Assembly (NCBI GenBank): GCA_933207985.1
Contig: OW240914.1
Span: 128,606,878 to 128,670,877 of the forward strand
Origin: Pelobates cultripes
Lineage: Eukaryota; Chordata; Amphibia; Anura; Pelobatidae
Reading direction: 5' to 3'
DNA: 64,000 nucleotides
Shown: piece after piece, positions 1-11,949 of the stretch
Numbering within the stretch: position 1 is the stretch's first letter
How the letters are laid out: the number at the start of each line of letters is the position of its first letter
Made by a program: the position numbers and the translations under genes
Notes under the pieces: model-generated
The model's database searches: none
What the model saw: only the letters and a program-made list of their open reading frames with translations
What the model was told of the DNA's origin: nothing

Positions 1-1239
1 TTATACTCTGACCATTTAATGAACAGTAGCGAAATAAGATCCTCCCATTTTGAAGTTTCAATTTACTCTGTATTACAATCCCATGTTCATAAAGCGTACC
101 TCTTAACTAAACAAGAATTCTGCACACAGTGAGGACTGCCACTCCCATCACTGTCAGCCAGGATTCACCTATAGTCGAGAACACCTAGAGTGGATGGCTT
201 CCTAATCATTACCATTTGGTGTAAAAAAAAGTATTCTTTTACATTGCAAAATATGCACAAGTGTAAAGGGAATATTTAGGCACCATAACCACTTTTTAAA
301 CTATAAAGCCATTTACCGAGCCAGTCAGAAGTTCCATTCAGCCATTGAATAGTTTCAAAATATGAATTAAATGTATACTGCTAATGTGGAAATAAAACCC
401 CAATAGTAGCAAAAGCCAATGGGGGGCAAAACCCACAGTTTAATGGTATTGTTTTTTTTTAATGGTGATGTTACAAACAACAACTTTGTTTACCCAGCAG
501 ATATGCTGGTAGAAGCACACTGCAGCAATGCATCTATGTATTCACAGAAATTGGAAGATAAAGAAACGTGTCAAGCAAACCTATAACTACCTTTCTTGGT
601 TTCATGGATTAACTTCAGATTCAAATTAGAAGCACAGTTTATAAACATTCAACAAACAGGGGTGACGTTTCAAGGCCACGGTAAGTAGCTGCATGTCTTA
701 AGGGCTCTGTTAGCGTCTCCTGCAATTAAAATAAAAAAAATTCCTGGACTCACAGAGACCCAGTAAAATAAATAAAAAAAATTATTATTAAATTTGGCAG
801 AAATTGATGATGAGATGGGCAAGCAAAAAGAATGATCCATATTGAACAGCACATGATATATCATTATGGGGGTAAAGTTCAGATGGAGCCCAGTAAAACA
901 GTCAGTGAAAATGCAAATAGGAAAACTGAAATTGGAAGGTTTGCAACTTGACTTATAACTTTTTTTTTTTTTTTTAAAAAGGTCTTACTTGTGGGGCAGT
1001 AGTAGAACACAAATAGGGGTTCGTTACAGTAGTAGGACACACATAGACAGTGAAATTCCACATGAAAATAAAACATTAGAATAAAAGAAAAATGAAATAT
1101 AACAAACTTGACAGATGATGGTGGTAAATGAAGATCATAATGCTATTAGTTGAATACCCTCCCTGAGGGAGTCTAATTTCTATTAATATACTTTTGTGAA
1201 GGGAGTTTGGATTATGTGACTGCTATTACAATTATTTCC
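1..1239. other. Upstream spacer, no gene seen
   Basis: AT-rich single-copy-looking sequence. It has short A or T runs, for example the T run near 960-975, and only short open frames on either strand with no recognisable protein family. I see no splice-flanked coding segment and no repeat that I can name. Confidence 0.5.
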
Positions 1240-1441
1240 CCAACAGTCCCAATTTTAATGCTTTCCTATGGACGTTCTGCACGCTGGATGGGAATTTCGC
1301 ATCCAGCGTCGCAGAAGCGCCTCTAGCGGCTGGATTAACCCTGAAACTGCTATGTTTACATCTGAAGGGTTAAAACCTGGGGGACCTGGCACCCAGACCA
1401 CTTAATTGAGCTGAAGTGGTCTGGGTGACTATAGTGGTCCT
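1240..1441 (+). mobile_element. T2-type MITE, right-hand fragment
   Basis: The right half of the 458-bp element present complete at 42923-43380: the same order of blocks (GCTTTCCTATGGAC, CTGGATTAACCC, ACTGCTATGTTTAC, AAGTGGTCTGGGTGACTATAG) ending in TGGTCC followed by TTAA at 1442-1445. The left half is missing, so the left boundary is approximate. Confidence 0.75.
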
Positions 1442-1569
1442 TTAAAGTTGTTAACCTTTTTTCATAACTAAAATCTAAAATATTCCTTTTTTTTTTTTTT
1501 TTTTTAAGGAACACTATAGGGTCAGGAACACAAACATGTATTCCTGATCCTATATAGTGTTAAAACCAC

Positions 1570-2609
1570 TGTAACGGCACCCCCAGGCATAAAAGGGGTT
1601 AAAAGCCGTTTAGGAGATATTCACCTTCCAGATATACAGGCAGCTACCAAAGACACCAATCCGCCGAACAGGAAACCATGTGAATGCCGTAAACAGCCGT
1701 ATAGGAAAAACCATACGAATAGGTTTACACTCCTAGCAGTCGAACTGGAACAGCATATAATAAATCCCCCCAAGAACGAGACAAGGCTCTGTTTTGAGGG
1801 TCAAGCAGGAACAGACAGAGCTGTGGGTTTATTGTTCTTATATACACATTCTTACACATTAGTACCACCCACAGGGTTTTGGAAAACAACCAATAAACAT
1901 GTACAATACACTCAGACACTCCCACACAAAATCCCCCCTCTGCCTGTGATACAATTACCTTACACCTTACACAGGCAGAGAAATACAGTTTTTCCACATA
2001 ATTCATAATTTTAAAAGTATGCATCACATTCACATAAAACTTACATTTTCGGAATCAGCATACTCCAAATACAAACATACGCCAAAATCATACAAATTGG
2101 TCCAGTGGTTCAAACAATAGATCGTAGTCCTTTGTGACTAAATGAAGCATGGCTTTTCTGCCCAAAACCAGTTCCACAGAGTCTTCTATCCTGGAGATAA
2201 TTGGGAAGTAATCCAATTATCTCCAAGGACAGAGGCAAAACTCAATTGAACACATGGCAGCAAAAGACAATAAAATACATAAAAATATATAACTGTGCAG
2301 CCATTGCATAAAACAGGTACATTCAACATATCCCTCAGATCTGAGCGCACATCATTACTGAATGGCGCTCAGATCACACACATACAGTTCAATTGCCATG
2401 GGGCCAAAGTCTTTCCCATAGTCTTTCATTATACGAATGGGCTCCATGGCATAGCTATCTGGGGTATCACCGCTCAAACAGGGCAAGCACCGAATGACCC
2501 GGCTTTCGTCTTTTTGCAGGGGAAAATCAAGCGTTTCAACATGGGGCCATAGTCTAAAGGCAGCAACCAGGCTTCTCCAATGCACAGTGGCGAGATTGGT
2601 CTTGTCACA
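1570..2609 (-). mobile_element. Solo LTR (copy i) with 5-bp target duplication
   Basis: An LTR in reverse orientation, 1,040 bp, bounded by TG...CA and flanked on both sides by the 5-bp duplication ACCAC (1565-1569 and 2610-2614). Read on the minus strand it begins TGTGACAAGACCAATCTCGC and ends in CCGTTACA, matching the LTR at 53860-55059. No internal region remains, so this is the product of LTR-LTR recombination. It sits inside the T2-like element at 1508-3924. Gypsy or retroviral class cannot be decided from the LTR. Confidence 0.85.
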
Positions 2610-2739
2610 ACCACCATCTAACCCCACAGTGGCGTACACACAATCCATGGGGCCCCGGTGCGAAACTGATCCGTGGGTCCCCCCCTCCCTCCCCTCATCC
2701 GTGCCCCCCCTATTCTCCTGACACACACATAAACATACA

Positions 2740-3712
2740 CCTAATGTCCCCCCCCCGGCCCCCACCCCTGAGCGGTGGGTGGGGGCCCTAAATACTAATA
2801 AGGGGGGCGACACCTAATGTCTTCTCCCCTAGCCCCCCAACCCTGAGCGGTGGGTGGGGGCCCTAAATACTAATAAGGGGGGGACCTAATGTCCTCCCCC
2901 CTGAGCGGCGGGTGGGGGCCCTAAATTGGAATAGGGGAGGGACCTAATGTCCTCCCCCCTGGCCCCCACCCCTGAGTGGTGGGTGGGGGCCCTAAATTGG
3001 AATAAGGGAGGGAGCTAATGTCCTCCCTCCTGGCCCCCACCCATGAGCGGCAGGTGGGGGCCCTAAATACCAATAGGGGGGACGACCTATTGTCGTCCTC
3101 CCCCCTGGCCCCCACCCATGAGTGGTGGGTGGGGATCCTAAATACTAATAAGGGGGGGGACCTAATGTCCTCCCCCCACCCCTGAGTGGCGGGTGGGGGC
3201 CCTAAATTGGAATAAGGGAGGGAGCTAATGTCCTCCCTCCTGGCCCCCACCCCTGAGCGGTGGGTGGGGGCCCTAAATACTAATAAGGAGGAGGGGACCT
3301 AATGTCCTCCCCCCTGGCCCCCACCCCTAAGCAGTGGGTGGGGGCCCTAAATACTAATAAGGGGGGGGACCTAGTGACCTTCCCCCGGCCCCCACCCCTG
3401 AGCGGTGGGTGGGGGCCCTAAATACTAATAAGGGGGAGGGGACCTAATGTCCTCCCCCCTGGCCCCCACCCCTGAGCGGTGGGTGGGGGCCCTAAATACT
3501 AATAAGGGGGAGGGGACCTAATGTCCTCCCCCCTGGCCCCCACCCCTAAGCAGTGGGTGGGGACCCTAAATACTAATAAGGAGGGGGACCTAGTGTCCTT
3601 CCCCCGGCCCCCACCCCTGAGCGGCGGGTGGGGGCCCTAAATTGGAATAAGGGGGACCTAATGTCCTCCCCTCTGGCTCCCACCCCTGAGCGGCGGGTGG
3701 GGGCCCTAAATA
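2740..3712. repeat. GC-rich minisatellite, unit about 60-75 bp
   Basis: About thirteen imperfect units, each containing the imperfect palindrome CCCCCACCCCTGAGCGGTGG, then GTGGGGGCCCTAAATACTAA, then an (A)GGGGG(A)GACCTAATGTCCTCC segment. Unit length varies through the G run and through loss of the CTGG block. Every unit can form a strong hairpin. The open frames here, for example 2921-3250 on the minus strand, are repeat translations, not genes. An AT-rich tail with TATATA and ACATACATATACAC steps follows at 3713-3790. Confidence 0.85.
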
Positions 3713-3929
3713 TATATATTTATATATACACATACATATACACACATATAATTATATATTTTTTTATTAACATTTATTTTTTATTTTACACTTGCAGGGA
3801 TGCTGCCCGTCAGCATCCCTGTTGAGCGATCACATGGCCCCTGGGGTACTATAACCACTGCAGGTCTTAACAACACTATAGGGTCAGGAATATATGTTTG
3901 TGTTCCTGACCCTATAGTGTTCCTCTAAT

Positions 3930-5405
3930 TGCAGTGTTGCACTTTAACCCTTTCCCACCGTTACGGCATTCTATGCAATCGCCATTTAAATGGCTTTTTT
4001 TTTTTAAATTATTATTCTTTATTTTTGAACTGCATGAATACATCCTGGATATTAATCACAAAAGTTATAATCAAGAAAGAAGTGGAAATCCATGAAGCAA
4101 AACTGCACTTTTTGTTTGATAGGATGAAGCAAGATTAGATCAATGCATAGAGGTCAGAGTCATAGTTAAAGAACATTGATGCATGTCATATGCATTGGGA
4201 CAGCAAAGGTAGTTTAAACAAGTTAAACAAATGTAGTTTTTCCACTGGTGAAAGCCACTGGAGCCCTCCGTAGCAGGTGCCAAAACCAGTCGCCATGGGA
4301 CTAATGCTAGGGGCATTTATACTTGTTAGCTGGTCTGAGTGACCCCTCAGCCCACTCCCCCTGCCCACCTGGCTGAGCATGATAGTGTGACATCCCAACA
4401 TGATGGTAAGCCCAGCTTGTTCTGCACTGCCAGTCTCAGGTCACAGCGCAGCCCATTTCTTGCACCCACTGATCGAACGCTGTCAAGAGCCTGCATCAGA
4501 GTCCTTTCATAAATCAGACAGTAATGTGGGGTTTGTTCTCCTCGAGGCTCACTGCCCAGGTGAGTAGATGCTGGGGTGTCGGTGCTGGAATGTGGGTTGT
4601 AAGCCGCAGATAGTCCTTTTTCAGCTAGTGGACTGTCACAGTAGTGGTGGTAGGGAGCCCCTGAATGGGAGGGGAGATCCTTTCCCCCCAGGGTATCCGC
4701 ATGCAGGCTGCTCAGCAAGGTCGGTCTCCTGGATGTATGGCTGGCGGCCATTTTAGCTTTACAGCACGGGATTCTGAGTATAGGGTGTGTTATAGCGTTT
4801 CTCTCCCCGCCGTTTTTGACTCTCCAGTGGGAACCGGGATAACCCCCCAGCCGGTCCAGGGGGGTGAAACGGGACCAGCAACCACATCAGAGACTGGTGT
4901 GTGAAAGACGGGGGAGAAAGTGGGGTGGCGGCTGTCCATCCTGTTCCTCTCTCGAGTAGGCCACAGACTCCAAAGTGCTTTATTGCCCTGCTGGCCTCTA
5001 AAAACTCCTGATCTCGGAGACTGCTGCAGCACCAGCAGTCATGTGTTCACTGTGTTGTTGTTCTGGGCTCAGATTCAGTGTAGGAGTCGCAAATATTAGC
5101 TTATTTGGCTGAGTCCTTCAGGAGCCTCTCCTGCATGTGACTGGTCAACATGGCGGCCTAGCCCCGCTTGCCCCCTTAAATGGCCTTTAAAGCAGTTGTG
5201 GCACCATTTCTTAATTTCTCACACTTTTTTTTTCATTTTCAGACCTAAAAAATTATGTGTCATATCTAAATATTTGAAATAAAAATCCTGTTTCTCCTGA
5301 ACAAAATTATATAATAAATGTGGGTTCACTTAATATGAAAGAGGTGAATTATGAATTACCAGACATATAGTAAAATTGTAGGGTTTGTTTTGATTACATC
5401 AGAAT
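3930..5405. other. Spacer with GC-rich repeat-like block, no gene
   Basis: 3930-4150 and 5180-5405 are AT-rich. 4160-5180 is GC-richer, with short overlapping open frames on both strands (longest 134 codons, 4347-4751 minus) that match no family I know. The ACATGGCGGCCTAGCCCC stretch near 5150 resembles the 5' regions of interspersed repeats such as the one at 53338. I treat the block as an old repeat of unknown class. Confidence 0.4.
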
Positions 5406-5634
5406 GTGTATGTGACGGACCGCCTGGCACCTCGACCGGGTACCTCCATCAATCGCTGCTTCCTAGTACTTGCGAGCACCATAAGCACTGCACTGGAACA
5501 CCATAACCACTGTAAACCCCACGAACCACCGCAGCTTGGTTGGGGTCTCGCTGTCCTCCATCCACCCTGGACCCAAGACCCAGATCTAGCTTCCAGTGGG
5601 TAGACCTCTCCTAGACCAGAGAGCGTTGCAGGTA

Positions 5635-5945
5635 GGGATGTACATGGGAAAAATATTTGGTTCGGTATTCCACACTTCAGAACTTCGGCCCTTTGGGCAA
5701 GTATAGGGTTAGGGTTACCCTACCCCTAATCCTACTCCAAGCACTAACCCTACCACAACCCCTAACCCAACCCTTTCCTGTTTTGCCACTTTTCAGAAAT
5801 CCAAAGCACTTCAGCACTTCCGAAATTCAGCACTTCAGCAATTCGGTTCAGTATTCCGAAATTCGGCAATTTGGACATTCGTAAGCATCCGAATGTCCAA
5901 AATTCGTCAAAATTTGCATTCGGAACGAAACGGATTGCACATGTC
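5635..5945. mobile_element. TA-target MITE with AATTCGG-rich ends
   Basis: Inserted in the LTR at 5411-8105 and flanked by TA (5633-5634, 5946-5947). Ends are GGGATGTACATGGG and GCACATGTC, imperfectly inverted. The interior carries many TTCGGAATTCGG-like steps and a short telomere-like stretch (GGGTTAGGGTTACCC and CTAACCC) at about 5705-5775. No coding sequence. Probably a mariner-type non-autonomous element, judged from the TA target only. Confidence 0.6.
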
Positions 5946-6710
5946 TAGGAGAAGGAACAGCTCTTATAAGAGCTAGTGATTATACTCCTGGGGAGTATTG
6001 TGATATAGCAATCCCCAGAGTGAATGTAGTTCTCCAATCCCCCAAACATGAGCCAAGACTTCATGAAGGGGTAAACGAATGTCAATTTAATGGGAGCCAC
6101 ACTTGGCCTTTTATGACAATCCCCATGCAAGGAGTAAGCCCACCTAGACCTTGTTGGGGACTCCAACACAAAGACACAGACCAATAAGAACAGTGATTAA
6201 ATGCCTGACACTCCCATAATAAACATACAATCCCTCCTCCCTGCTTGGGAGATAATTGGATAAGTAACTGTACTAATTCTAATCCTATTATCTCCTAGCA
6301 CAGAAAAAAACATACTTTTTAAAACCACCCCAAAAGTACCCTAACAATACATAAAACCCTACATACCCTGATAGCCATGATCTGGGTGACCAACATATCC
6401 AAAAATCACCCAGATCAGTTCAGGGGTTCAGAAATTTCCTAGAAGTCATCTATTTGACCGACCGCAGGCATGGTCCCATAGCCGAAAATAGTTCCATAGA
6501 ATCACGGCTAAGTGCCACGGAGGACCGGCCTGGGAACTGCAAAGTTTTCATGCCGAAAATAGTTCCAGGGCATTCGTCCCCTAAAGTCTATTTGCGGTTT
6601 TGGTCCATGTGAACAAGATGGCCGCCACCGCATGGTCGTCCATAGGAATTGTGGCCACCCAGGTGAACATTTAGACCAGAGGTGCAAATTGCAACAATGT
6701 ATCAATTAAG

Positions 6711-7924
6711 AGCAAGAAATGGGTCGCAAGAGTATTCTGAGGACGGACAGCAGCTAAAATAGCCTGTCCTTCTGTGGGACCCGCTCAGAACTCAAGCTGG
6801 TTTAAGCTCAACTTGTGCCATTACAGAGAGAACATATCTGAAGCATATCAGACTGGTCCCACCCATACGGGCAGTCCAGATCCAAAATGCCAGCAAGTTC
6901 TCTCTGCACGAGAGATACAACAACCCCAGACGATCGTTTCAGCCTTATTAGGCATCGTCAGTGAGGCATAGCTGATATCTCTCTCGTGAGCAAGGGGTCC
7001 ACGTCTGGATTACCCTTTAAACTAATGGAGAGCAAGAAATGGGTCACAAGAGTATTCTGAAGACAGACAGTAGCTAAAATAGCCTGCCCTTCAGTGGGTC
7101 CCCACTCAGAACTCAAGCTGGTTTAAGCTCAACTTGTGCCATTACAGAGAGAACATATCTGAAGCATATCAGACTGGTCCCACCCATACGGGCAGTCCAG
7201 ATCCGAAATGCCAGCAAGTTCTCTCTGCACGAGAGATACAACAGCCCCAGACGATCATTTTTGACTCTCCACAAGTTCAAAGGGATAATCCAGACATGGA
7301 CCCCTTGCTCACGGTGCCTAGGGAGATATCAGCTATGCCTCACTGATGATGCCTAACAAGGCTGAAACGATTGTCTGGGGTTGCTGTATCTCTCGTGCAG
7401 AGAGAACTTGCTGGCATTTCGGATCTTGACTGCCCGTATGGGTGGGACCAGTCTGATATGCTTCAGATATGTTCTCTCTGTAATGGCACAAGATGAGCAA
7501 AAATCAGCTTGAGAACTGAGCGGGGACCGACCGAAGGGCAGGCTATTTCAGCTGCTGCACGTTCTCAGTATTCTCTTGCAACCCATTTTTGACTCTCCAC
7601 AAGTTTAAAGGGATAATCCAGACATGGACCCCTTGCTCACGGTGCCTAAGGAAATATCAGATATGCCTCACTGATGATGCCTAACAAGGCTGAAACGATC
7701 GTCTGGGGTTGCTGTATCTCTCGTGCAGAGAGAACTTGCTGGCATTTCGGATCTTGACTGCCTGTATGTGGGACCAGTCTGATATGCTTCAGATATGTTC
7801 TCTCTGTAATGGCACAAGATGAGCAAAAATCAGCTTGAGAACGAGCGGGGACCGACCGAAGGGCAGGCTATTTCAGCTGCTGCCCGTTCTCAGTATTCTC
7901 TTGCGACCCATTTTTGACTCTCCC
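6711..7924. mobile_element. Four-part inverted composite repeat with 16-bp target duplication
   Basis: Flanked by the perfect 16-bp direct repeat CAATGTATCAATTAAG (6695-6710 and 7925-7940). Inside are about four copies of one 300-bp unit: two in + orientation (about 6711-7020 and 7027-7290) and two in - orientation (about 7261-7590 and 7590-7924), so the whole forms a long imperfect palindrome. Each unit contains AGAGAGAACATATCTGAAGC, the segment reading CACGAGAGATACAACA, and the hairpin module CGTTTCAGCC. No protein-coding capacity is apparent. Confidence 0.75.
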
Positions 7925-8105
7925 CAATGTATCAATTAAGCTTAACAAGCTCCAGGGTGGTCTCCGGTTCGTGCGGCTCGTCAGTAAACAAACCATATAA
8001 TTCAAAGAGACTTTTATATCACAGTTTACAGGGTCCATAGTCTGTGGGCAGGAGGTTGGCAAGTAGGTCCCTCCGAGAACCAGTGACGAGGTTCAGTTCG
8101 TCACA

Positions 8106-9060
8106 GTGTACTATTGGCTCCATCCTTAAGGAGTTAAGATAAATAAGTTGCTTTCAAGTTGTTTATTGTCAGGATTACTAGTAGATCCAGCAAGCAGAAT
8201 TATATCACATCTAGGACTTAAGGTAACGTCTTACCGGGCCTTAGAATGGCCGGACTTAACGTACCAGAGAATAGTCAGAATACTTGTCAGGGACACAGAA
8301 GGAGACACAACGATGATGGAAAGCCAAATATCAGGGATACCAGAATACAGGGTAGTTAAAACGAAGCCAGAATCAGAAACCTGAAATAAATGCTCAGGAA
8401 CACACTCTTGGATAACTTCAAAGGGAAACCACGACAGGGCACTGATCAAAAGGTAATTTGGGTTTAAATAACCCTCCTAGATTTGTAATTGGCTTATTTG
8501 TGACCTCTGACCCCAAAACGTGCGTGCACGTCCATGACGCGATGCACGTAAGCGACATCTTTAATATGGGCAAGGGGTATTTCTTTAATAGAATTGGAAC
8601 CGCAGTGGCCAGCGTCTCTGATAACCTTGCACACGCCGGGAACCGAGATGGAAGGAGGTCGGGTCTTGATCTGCCGCGGGTGAGGTGAGTGTTTGTTATT
8701 TCTGTCAGTGTGACCACTGGTTTTCAGTGCGGTCACGCTGACAGAAGCCCGCGGCACCGGGACACACTCTGGCTCAAAAGGTTCACCATCACTAATATAG
8801 GGCAAAGGGTATGCAACCTTCTGTTCTTGATTACATTTCCCCTGATGCTTTGCCAGCATTTTGGTTGTAAGAGTATTATGAGAGATGTAGTCCACAACAT
8901 CTGGAGTGCTGGAGGTGGCCTACCACTAATAAAGGCTATCAGAAAGTTCTATCTGTTCCTTAAAAAACAATATATAACATTTATGAGTGTACTTAAAAGA
9001 AAGAGGGAATATAAAGTAGAACAAACAAATAGGAAAAGTGCAAAAAGAACTCTTATTAAA
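8106..9060. other. Repeat-like spacer, no gene supported
   Basis: Mixed sequence. A short inverted repeat lies at 8703-8742 (TGTCAGTGTGACC ... GGTCACGCTGACA). 8836-8925 resembles an eroded hAT-type MITE (GAGATGTAGTCCACAACATC, GGCCTACCACT). Open frames on both strands (longest 154 codons, 8689-9153 plus) cross these repeats and show no family signature, so I do not call them genes. Confidence 0.45.
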
Positions 9061-9234
9061 TCAATGCGTTTCTATGGGGTTTTGAAGCAAAGCTGGAAGA
9101 CAGGCACTAGAGGTTGTCTTAACCCTGCAATGTACACACTGCAATTTCACTGAACCTGTAATGTTGTCACTTGCAGGATTAAGGGGACCGGGTCATTTCA
9201 ATTAGATCAAATGGTCTTGGTGTTCCTTTAACAC
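9061..9234 (+). mobile_element. T2-like MITE fragment
   Basis: Right-hand end only: the block ending CAAATGGTCTTGGTGTTCCT followed by TTAA resembles the right ends of the T2-like elements at 30270 and 32280. The left boundary is not defined. Confidence 0.5.
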
Positions 9235-9815
9235 AGGCCGAAGATAATCTCCTGTCTGAAATTGGCAGAATAACCCCTGGTTTAGGTCTAGTAATACTTC
9301 AAGCTAACAATATTCCTCAATATAGCAGCACTAGGGCATTTCAGTAAGTTACCTATAAAACCATATAAGGGGGTAACACATGGTTTGACTAAAATTCCAT
9401 TTATAGCGTGTAGCAGGCTGGGCCGGGTCTTGGGTCATAAACAACAGAAACTGCTCTTTCTTCCAATATGAGGAAAGCTTTATTTAGCAAGCCAGCCCCA
9501 ATTTAGCCACAGCAAAACATTAAACCAAAATAAACTCCTACTCCACACTGGAAACTTACTAAACATAGAGTACCCTCTCTATGCTACTGGGCAGCTAAGC
9601 TGACCCCAGTAGTTTAACAAATAAAAATAAAGGCTCACAAAATACATTTTTGTTCCCACACAGTTTCAGCAGTCTCTTTGACTCACAGTCTCTCTGTCTC
9701 TGTCCCAGCTCTTCACAGGAGAGACTTTAACCCCCTCTAGTCAGGGAACACTGAAAGTGCCATTCTGGGGCTCATCTTACTGTCCGCCCGCACCGCCCAT
9801 GCATCACCCTTCTGT
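9235..9815. other. Spacer, possible old repeat, no gene
   Basis: No open frame of note. The segment 9415-9770, beginning TGTAGCAGGCTGGGCCGGG, may be an eroded LTR in reverse orientation, but I found no partner copy or target duplication in the window. Confidence 0.3.
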
Positions 9816-10385
9816 CAGTCCCTACATTGGCTTCCTGTAAGATATAGGGCTCAATTTAAAATTCTGGTTCTTGCTTTCAAATCTCTACATAATGCTGCTC
9901 CCACCTATCTATCCTCCCTTATACACAAGTATGTCCCGTCTAGGCCCTTACGCTCTGCTGAAGACTTACGTCTATCTTCTGTCCGTACTCCCACCTCTGA
10001 TGCTCGCTTTCAAGACTTCTCGAGGGCTGCACCATTTCTGTGGAACTCACTTCCCTCCTGCGTTAGATGCTCATCCAGTCTCCACTCCTTCAAAAAATCA
10101 TTAAAAACCCACTTCTTCATAAAAGCGTATCAATTAAACTGTTAATAGCTCCCGACTGATTCCTCTGTTGCAACTGTCATTAGTCTTATACCATCCTTAC
10201 CTTTTTGTGTCATTTTACCCCACTCCCTCTAGCATGTAAGCTCATTGAGCAGGGCCCTCAACCCCTCTGTTCCTGTGTGTCCAACTTGTCTGGTTACAAC
10301 TACATGTTTGTTCGTCCACCCACTGTAAAGTGCTGCGGAATTTGCTTGTGCTATATAAATAATAACATAATAATAATATAGCAGT
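9816..10385 (+). mobile_element. L2/CR1-like LINE, 3' end with reverse-transcriptase ORF tail
   Basis: A frame open from 9816 to the stop at 10143-10145 encodes 109 residues typical of the C-terminal end of LINE-2/CR1-type ORF2 proteins: SLHWLPVRYRAQFKIL, then APTYLSSL, SRPLRSAEDLRL, AAPFLWNSLPS and SLHSFKKSLKTHFF in that order. A 3' UTR follows, with GTAAAGTGCTGCGGAATTTG and GCTATATAAATAATAA, the usual tail of these elements in frogs, ending in ATA-type microsatellite repeats. 5' truncation explains the missing catalytic domain. This is a dead copy, not a host gene. Clade assignment is from memory of the family pattern. Confidence 0.75.
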
Positions 10386-11940
10386 GTTCCCACACTGCCA
10401 CAAATGTTAAGATGCAAAGGGCAAATAACACATTTCTATATTTTATAAAATAAAAAAAATATATATCTAAACGTGAGTTAGAGTTATATATTTTGGAATA
10501 GAAACTGTTCTTTAGGTTTCCAAAATATACACTTCTGTCTGCCAAATCAGTCCTCACTGAATGTGCACAAAAGTTTACTTGATGTATCAAATTGTTTATT
10601 TGGTCAGTTTAAGAAAGTGTTCTGCATAGCCTATAAATCTTACTTTTCAACAACAATGTTTATTTTAGACTAAATAAATAGTTTTAAATTCTTTATTTAT
10701 TCCACAGTAAGACCTGTAGTTGACACTACACTATGCAACATGTATATAATTATATAAACAAAGAACAATATCAATAAGAATTTGTCATGTCTGTTTTTTA
10801 TGTTATAGCAAACACAGACTGTGATAAAACAGCTGAAAACTATCTCAATTAAAATATAATTGCGAGAACTGAACAACAAAAACTAAATGAAAAAGATTTT
10901 CAAAAGAGAGAGATAGCCTAGAGTGTTGGGGTAAACAGCTCCCAGGGATAGATTAACCCCTTAAGGACACATGATTCCCTTTTACTCCAGATGTTTGGTC
11001 CTTAAGGGGTTAAAATACAAGAGAGAACTGGAGCTGGGGAGATGGATTGGGAGCTAACCTGGCCAGAGCATACACGTTATTAGCCTTTATAGACCTGCAA
11101 GACGTGAAAAGACCATGTAGGTGCCGATAAATTGTCTTCATATTTTTCATTCAAAAAAAGATTGTGTTCTGAAGAGACCATGGGGTGTGCCTGGATATTT
11201 GTGTGTATTTCCATGCCTGGAAATCATAGCATTATAGGGTGTGCAAATAGTGGTTTATTAGCAAAGGAAACAAAGTAATTATAAAAATTACAAAAATATT
11301 AAAAACAGGGCAAGCCCCAACAGAATATATAACCAATAATTAAGTAACTTACACACTAGGAGCATGTCTAATTGCATGAGTAAATGGGACGATATTTGCA
11401 GGGTCCCACACCGGAGAAGTCACCACCATTTTTTAGGTTGAGAGATCAGGCCCTGGCTCAGATTAGACAGGTCAGCATCTATCTTTGACTCATCAGACAC
11501 TCTGTGCTCTGTGTTGTATGGAATAAGAAGTGAGCGGGGAGTACCCCATCGGTATTTCAGTCCATGTGTGGAAAGGATAGCTGTGAGGAGACAGAGTGAT
11601 TTTCTCCACTGCAGGGTCATGCATGAGAGATCTGAGAAAAGGTGAGCTACATCTCTTAAAATTTATGTTGACTGTTCACTCTGGTAACATTTAGTAAGGC
11701 AGCCTTATCTTGCCCATTTTGAAACATGATCATAAGATCACTGGAGGCAGAGGTGTTGTTCGACTGAGGCTTTGACAGGCAAAACATGTAATCTAGTTGA
11801 ATATCTTTTGCTTGTTTAGTAGGTAGTAAGGCTATGAGTAGCCTATGTAGGAAGTGTGGCAGTTCGGTAACATGGTAACATCATCAGACAGCCTCTTATT
11901 TTTAGGTGTTTCCACCTTCTTTTATACTCCTTAGCTGCTA
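10386..11940. other. AT-rich spacer, no gene seen
   Basis: Only short frames. Contains a small palindromic element at 10953-11013, annotated separately. Nothing else that I can name. Confidence 0.45.
10953..11013. mobile_element. Small palindromic MITE-like element
   Basis: 61 bp. Arms TTAACCCCTTAAGGAC and GTCCTTAAGGGGTTAA pair perfectly around a loop of about 29 bp. The ends TTAACCCCTTAA are a common repeat terminus in frogs. A related start, TAACCACTTAACGACCAG, occurs at about 18906. Confidence 0.6.
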
Positions 11941-11949
11941 GTTGGTGTT

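Larger units (their letters stand above)
1508..3924. mobile_element. T2-like element enlarged by a solo LTR and a minisatellite
   Basis: Inverted ends AGGAACACTATAGGGTCAGG (left) and CCTGACCCTATAGTGTTCCT (right). Each end folds on itself because the block is followed by its own complement around an ACAAACATGTATT-type loop. The left end abuts TTAA (1504-1507). The right end abuts CTAA, a one-base change from TTAA. Most of the interior is later cargo: a solo LTR at 1570-2609 and a G/C-rich minisatellite at about 2740-3712. No transposase is visible, so it is non-autonomous. Assignment to the T2 group rests on the end sequence and TTAA target. Confidence 0.65.
5411..8105 (-). mobile_element. Solo LTR (copy ii) interrupted by two insertions
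   Basis: Reverse-oriented copy of the LTR family seen at 1570, 19953, 27919 and 53860. It starts TGTGACGGACCGCCTGGCAC and ends GTTCGTCACA, with perfect 5-bp target duplications GTGTA (5406-5410 and 8106-8110). Its apparent length of 2.7 kb comes from two insertions, a TA-target MITE at 5635-5945 and a 1.2-kb inverted composite at 6711-7924. Removing them leaves about 1.17 kb, near the length of the other copies. Confidence 0.85.

Noticed and set aside
5702..5775. Telomere-like GGGTTAGGG / CTAACCC stretch as an interstitial telomere
   Set aside because: Only a few irregular copies, within the body of a TA-target MITE.
8167..8742. TGTCAGG...GCTGACA as a second LTR family
   Set aside because: No target duplication, no second copy in the window, and the right end is part of a small local hairpin.
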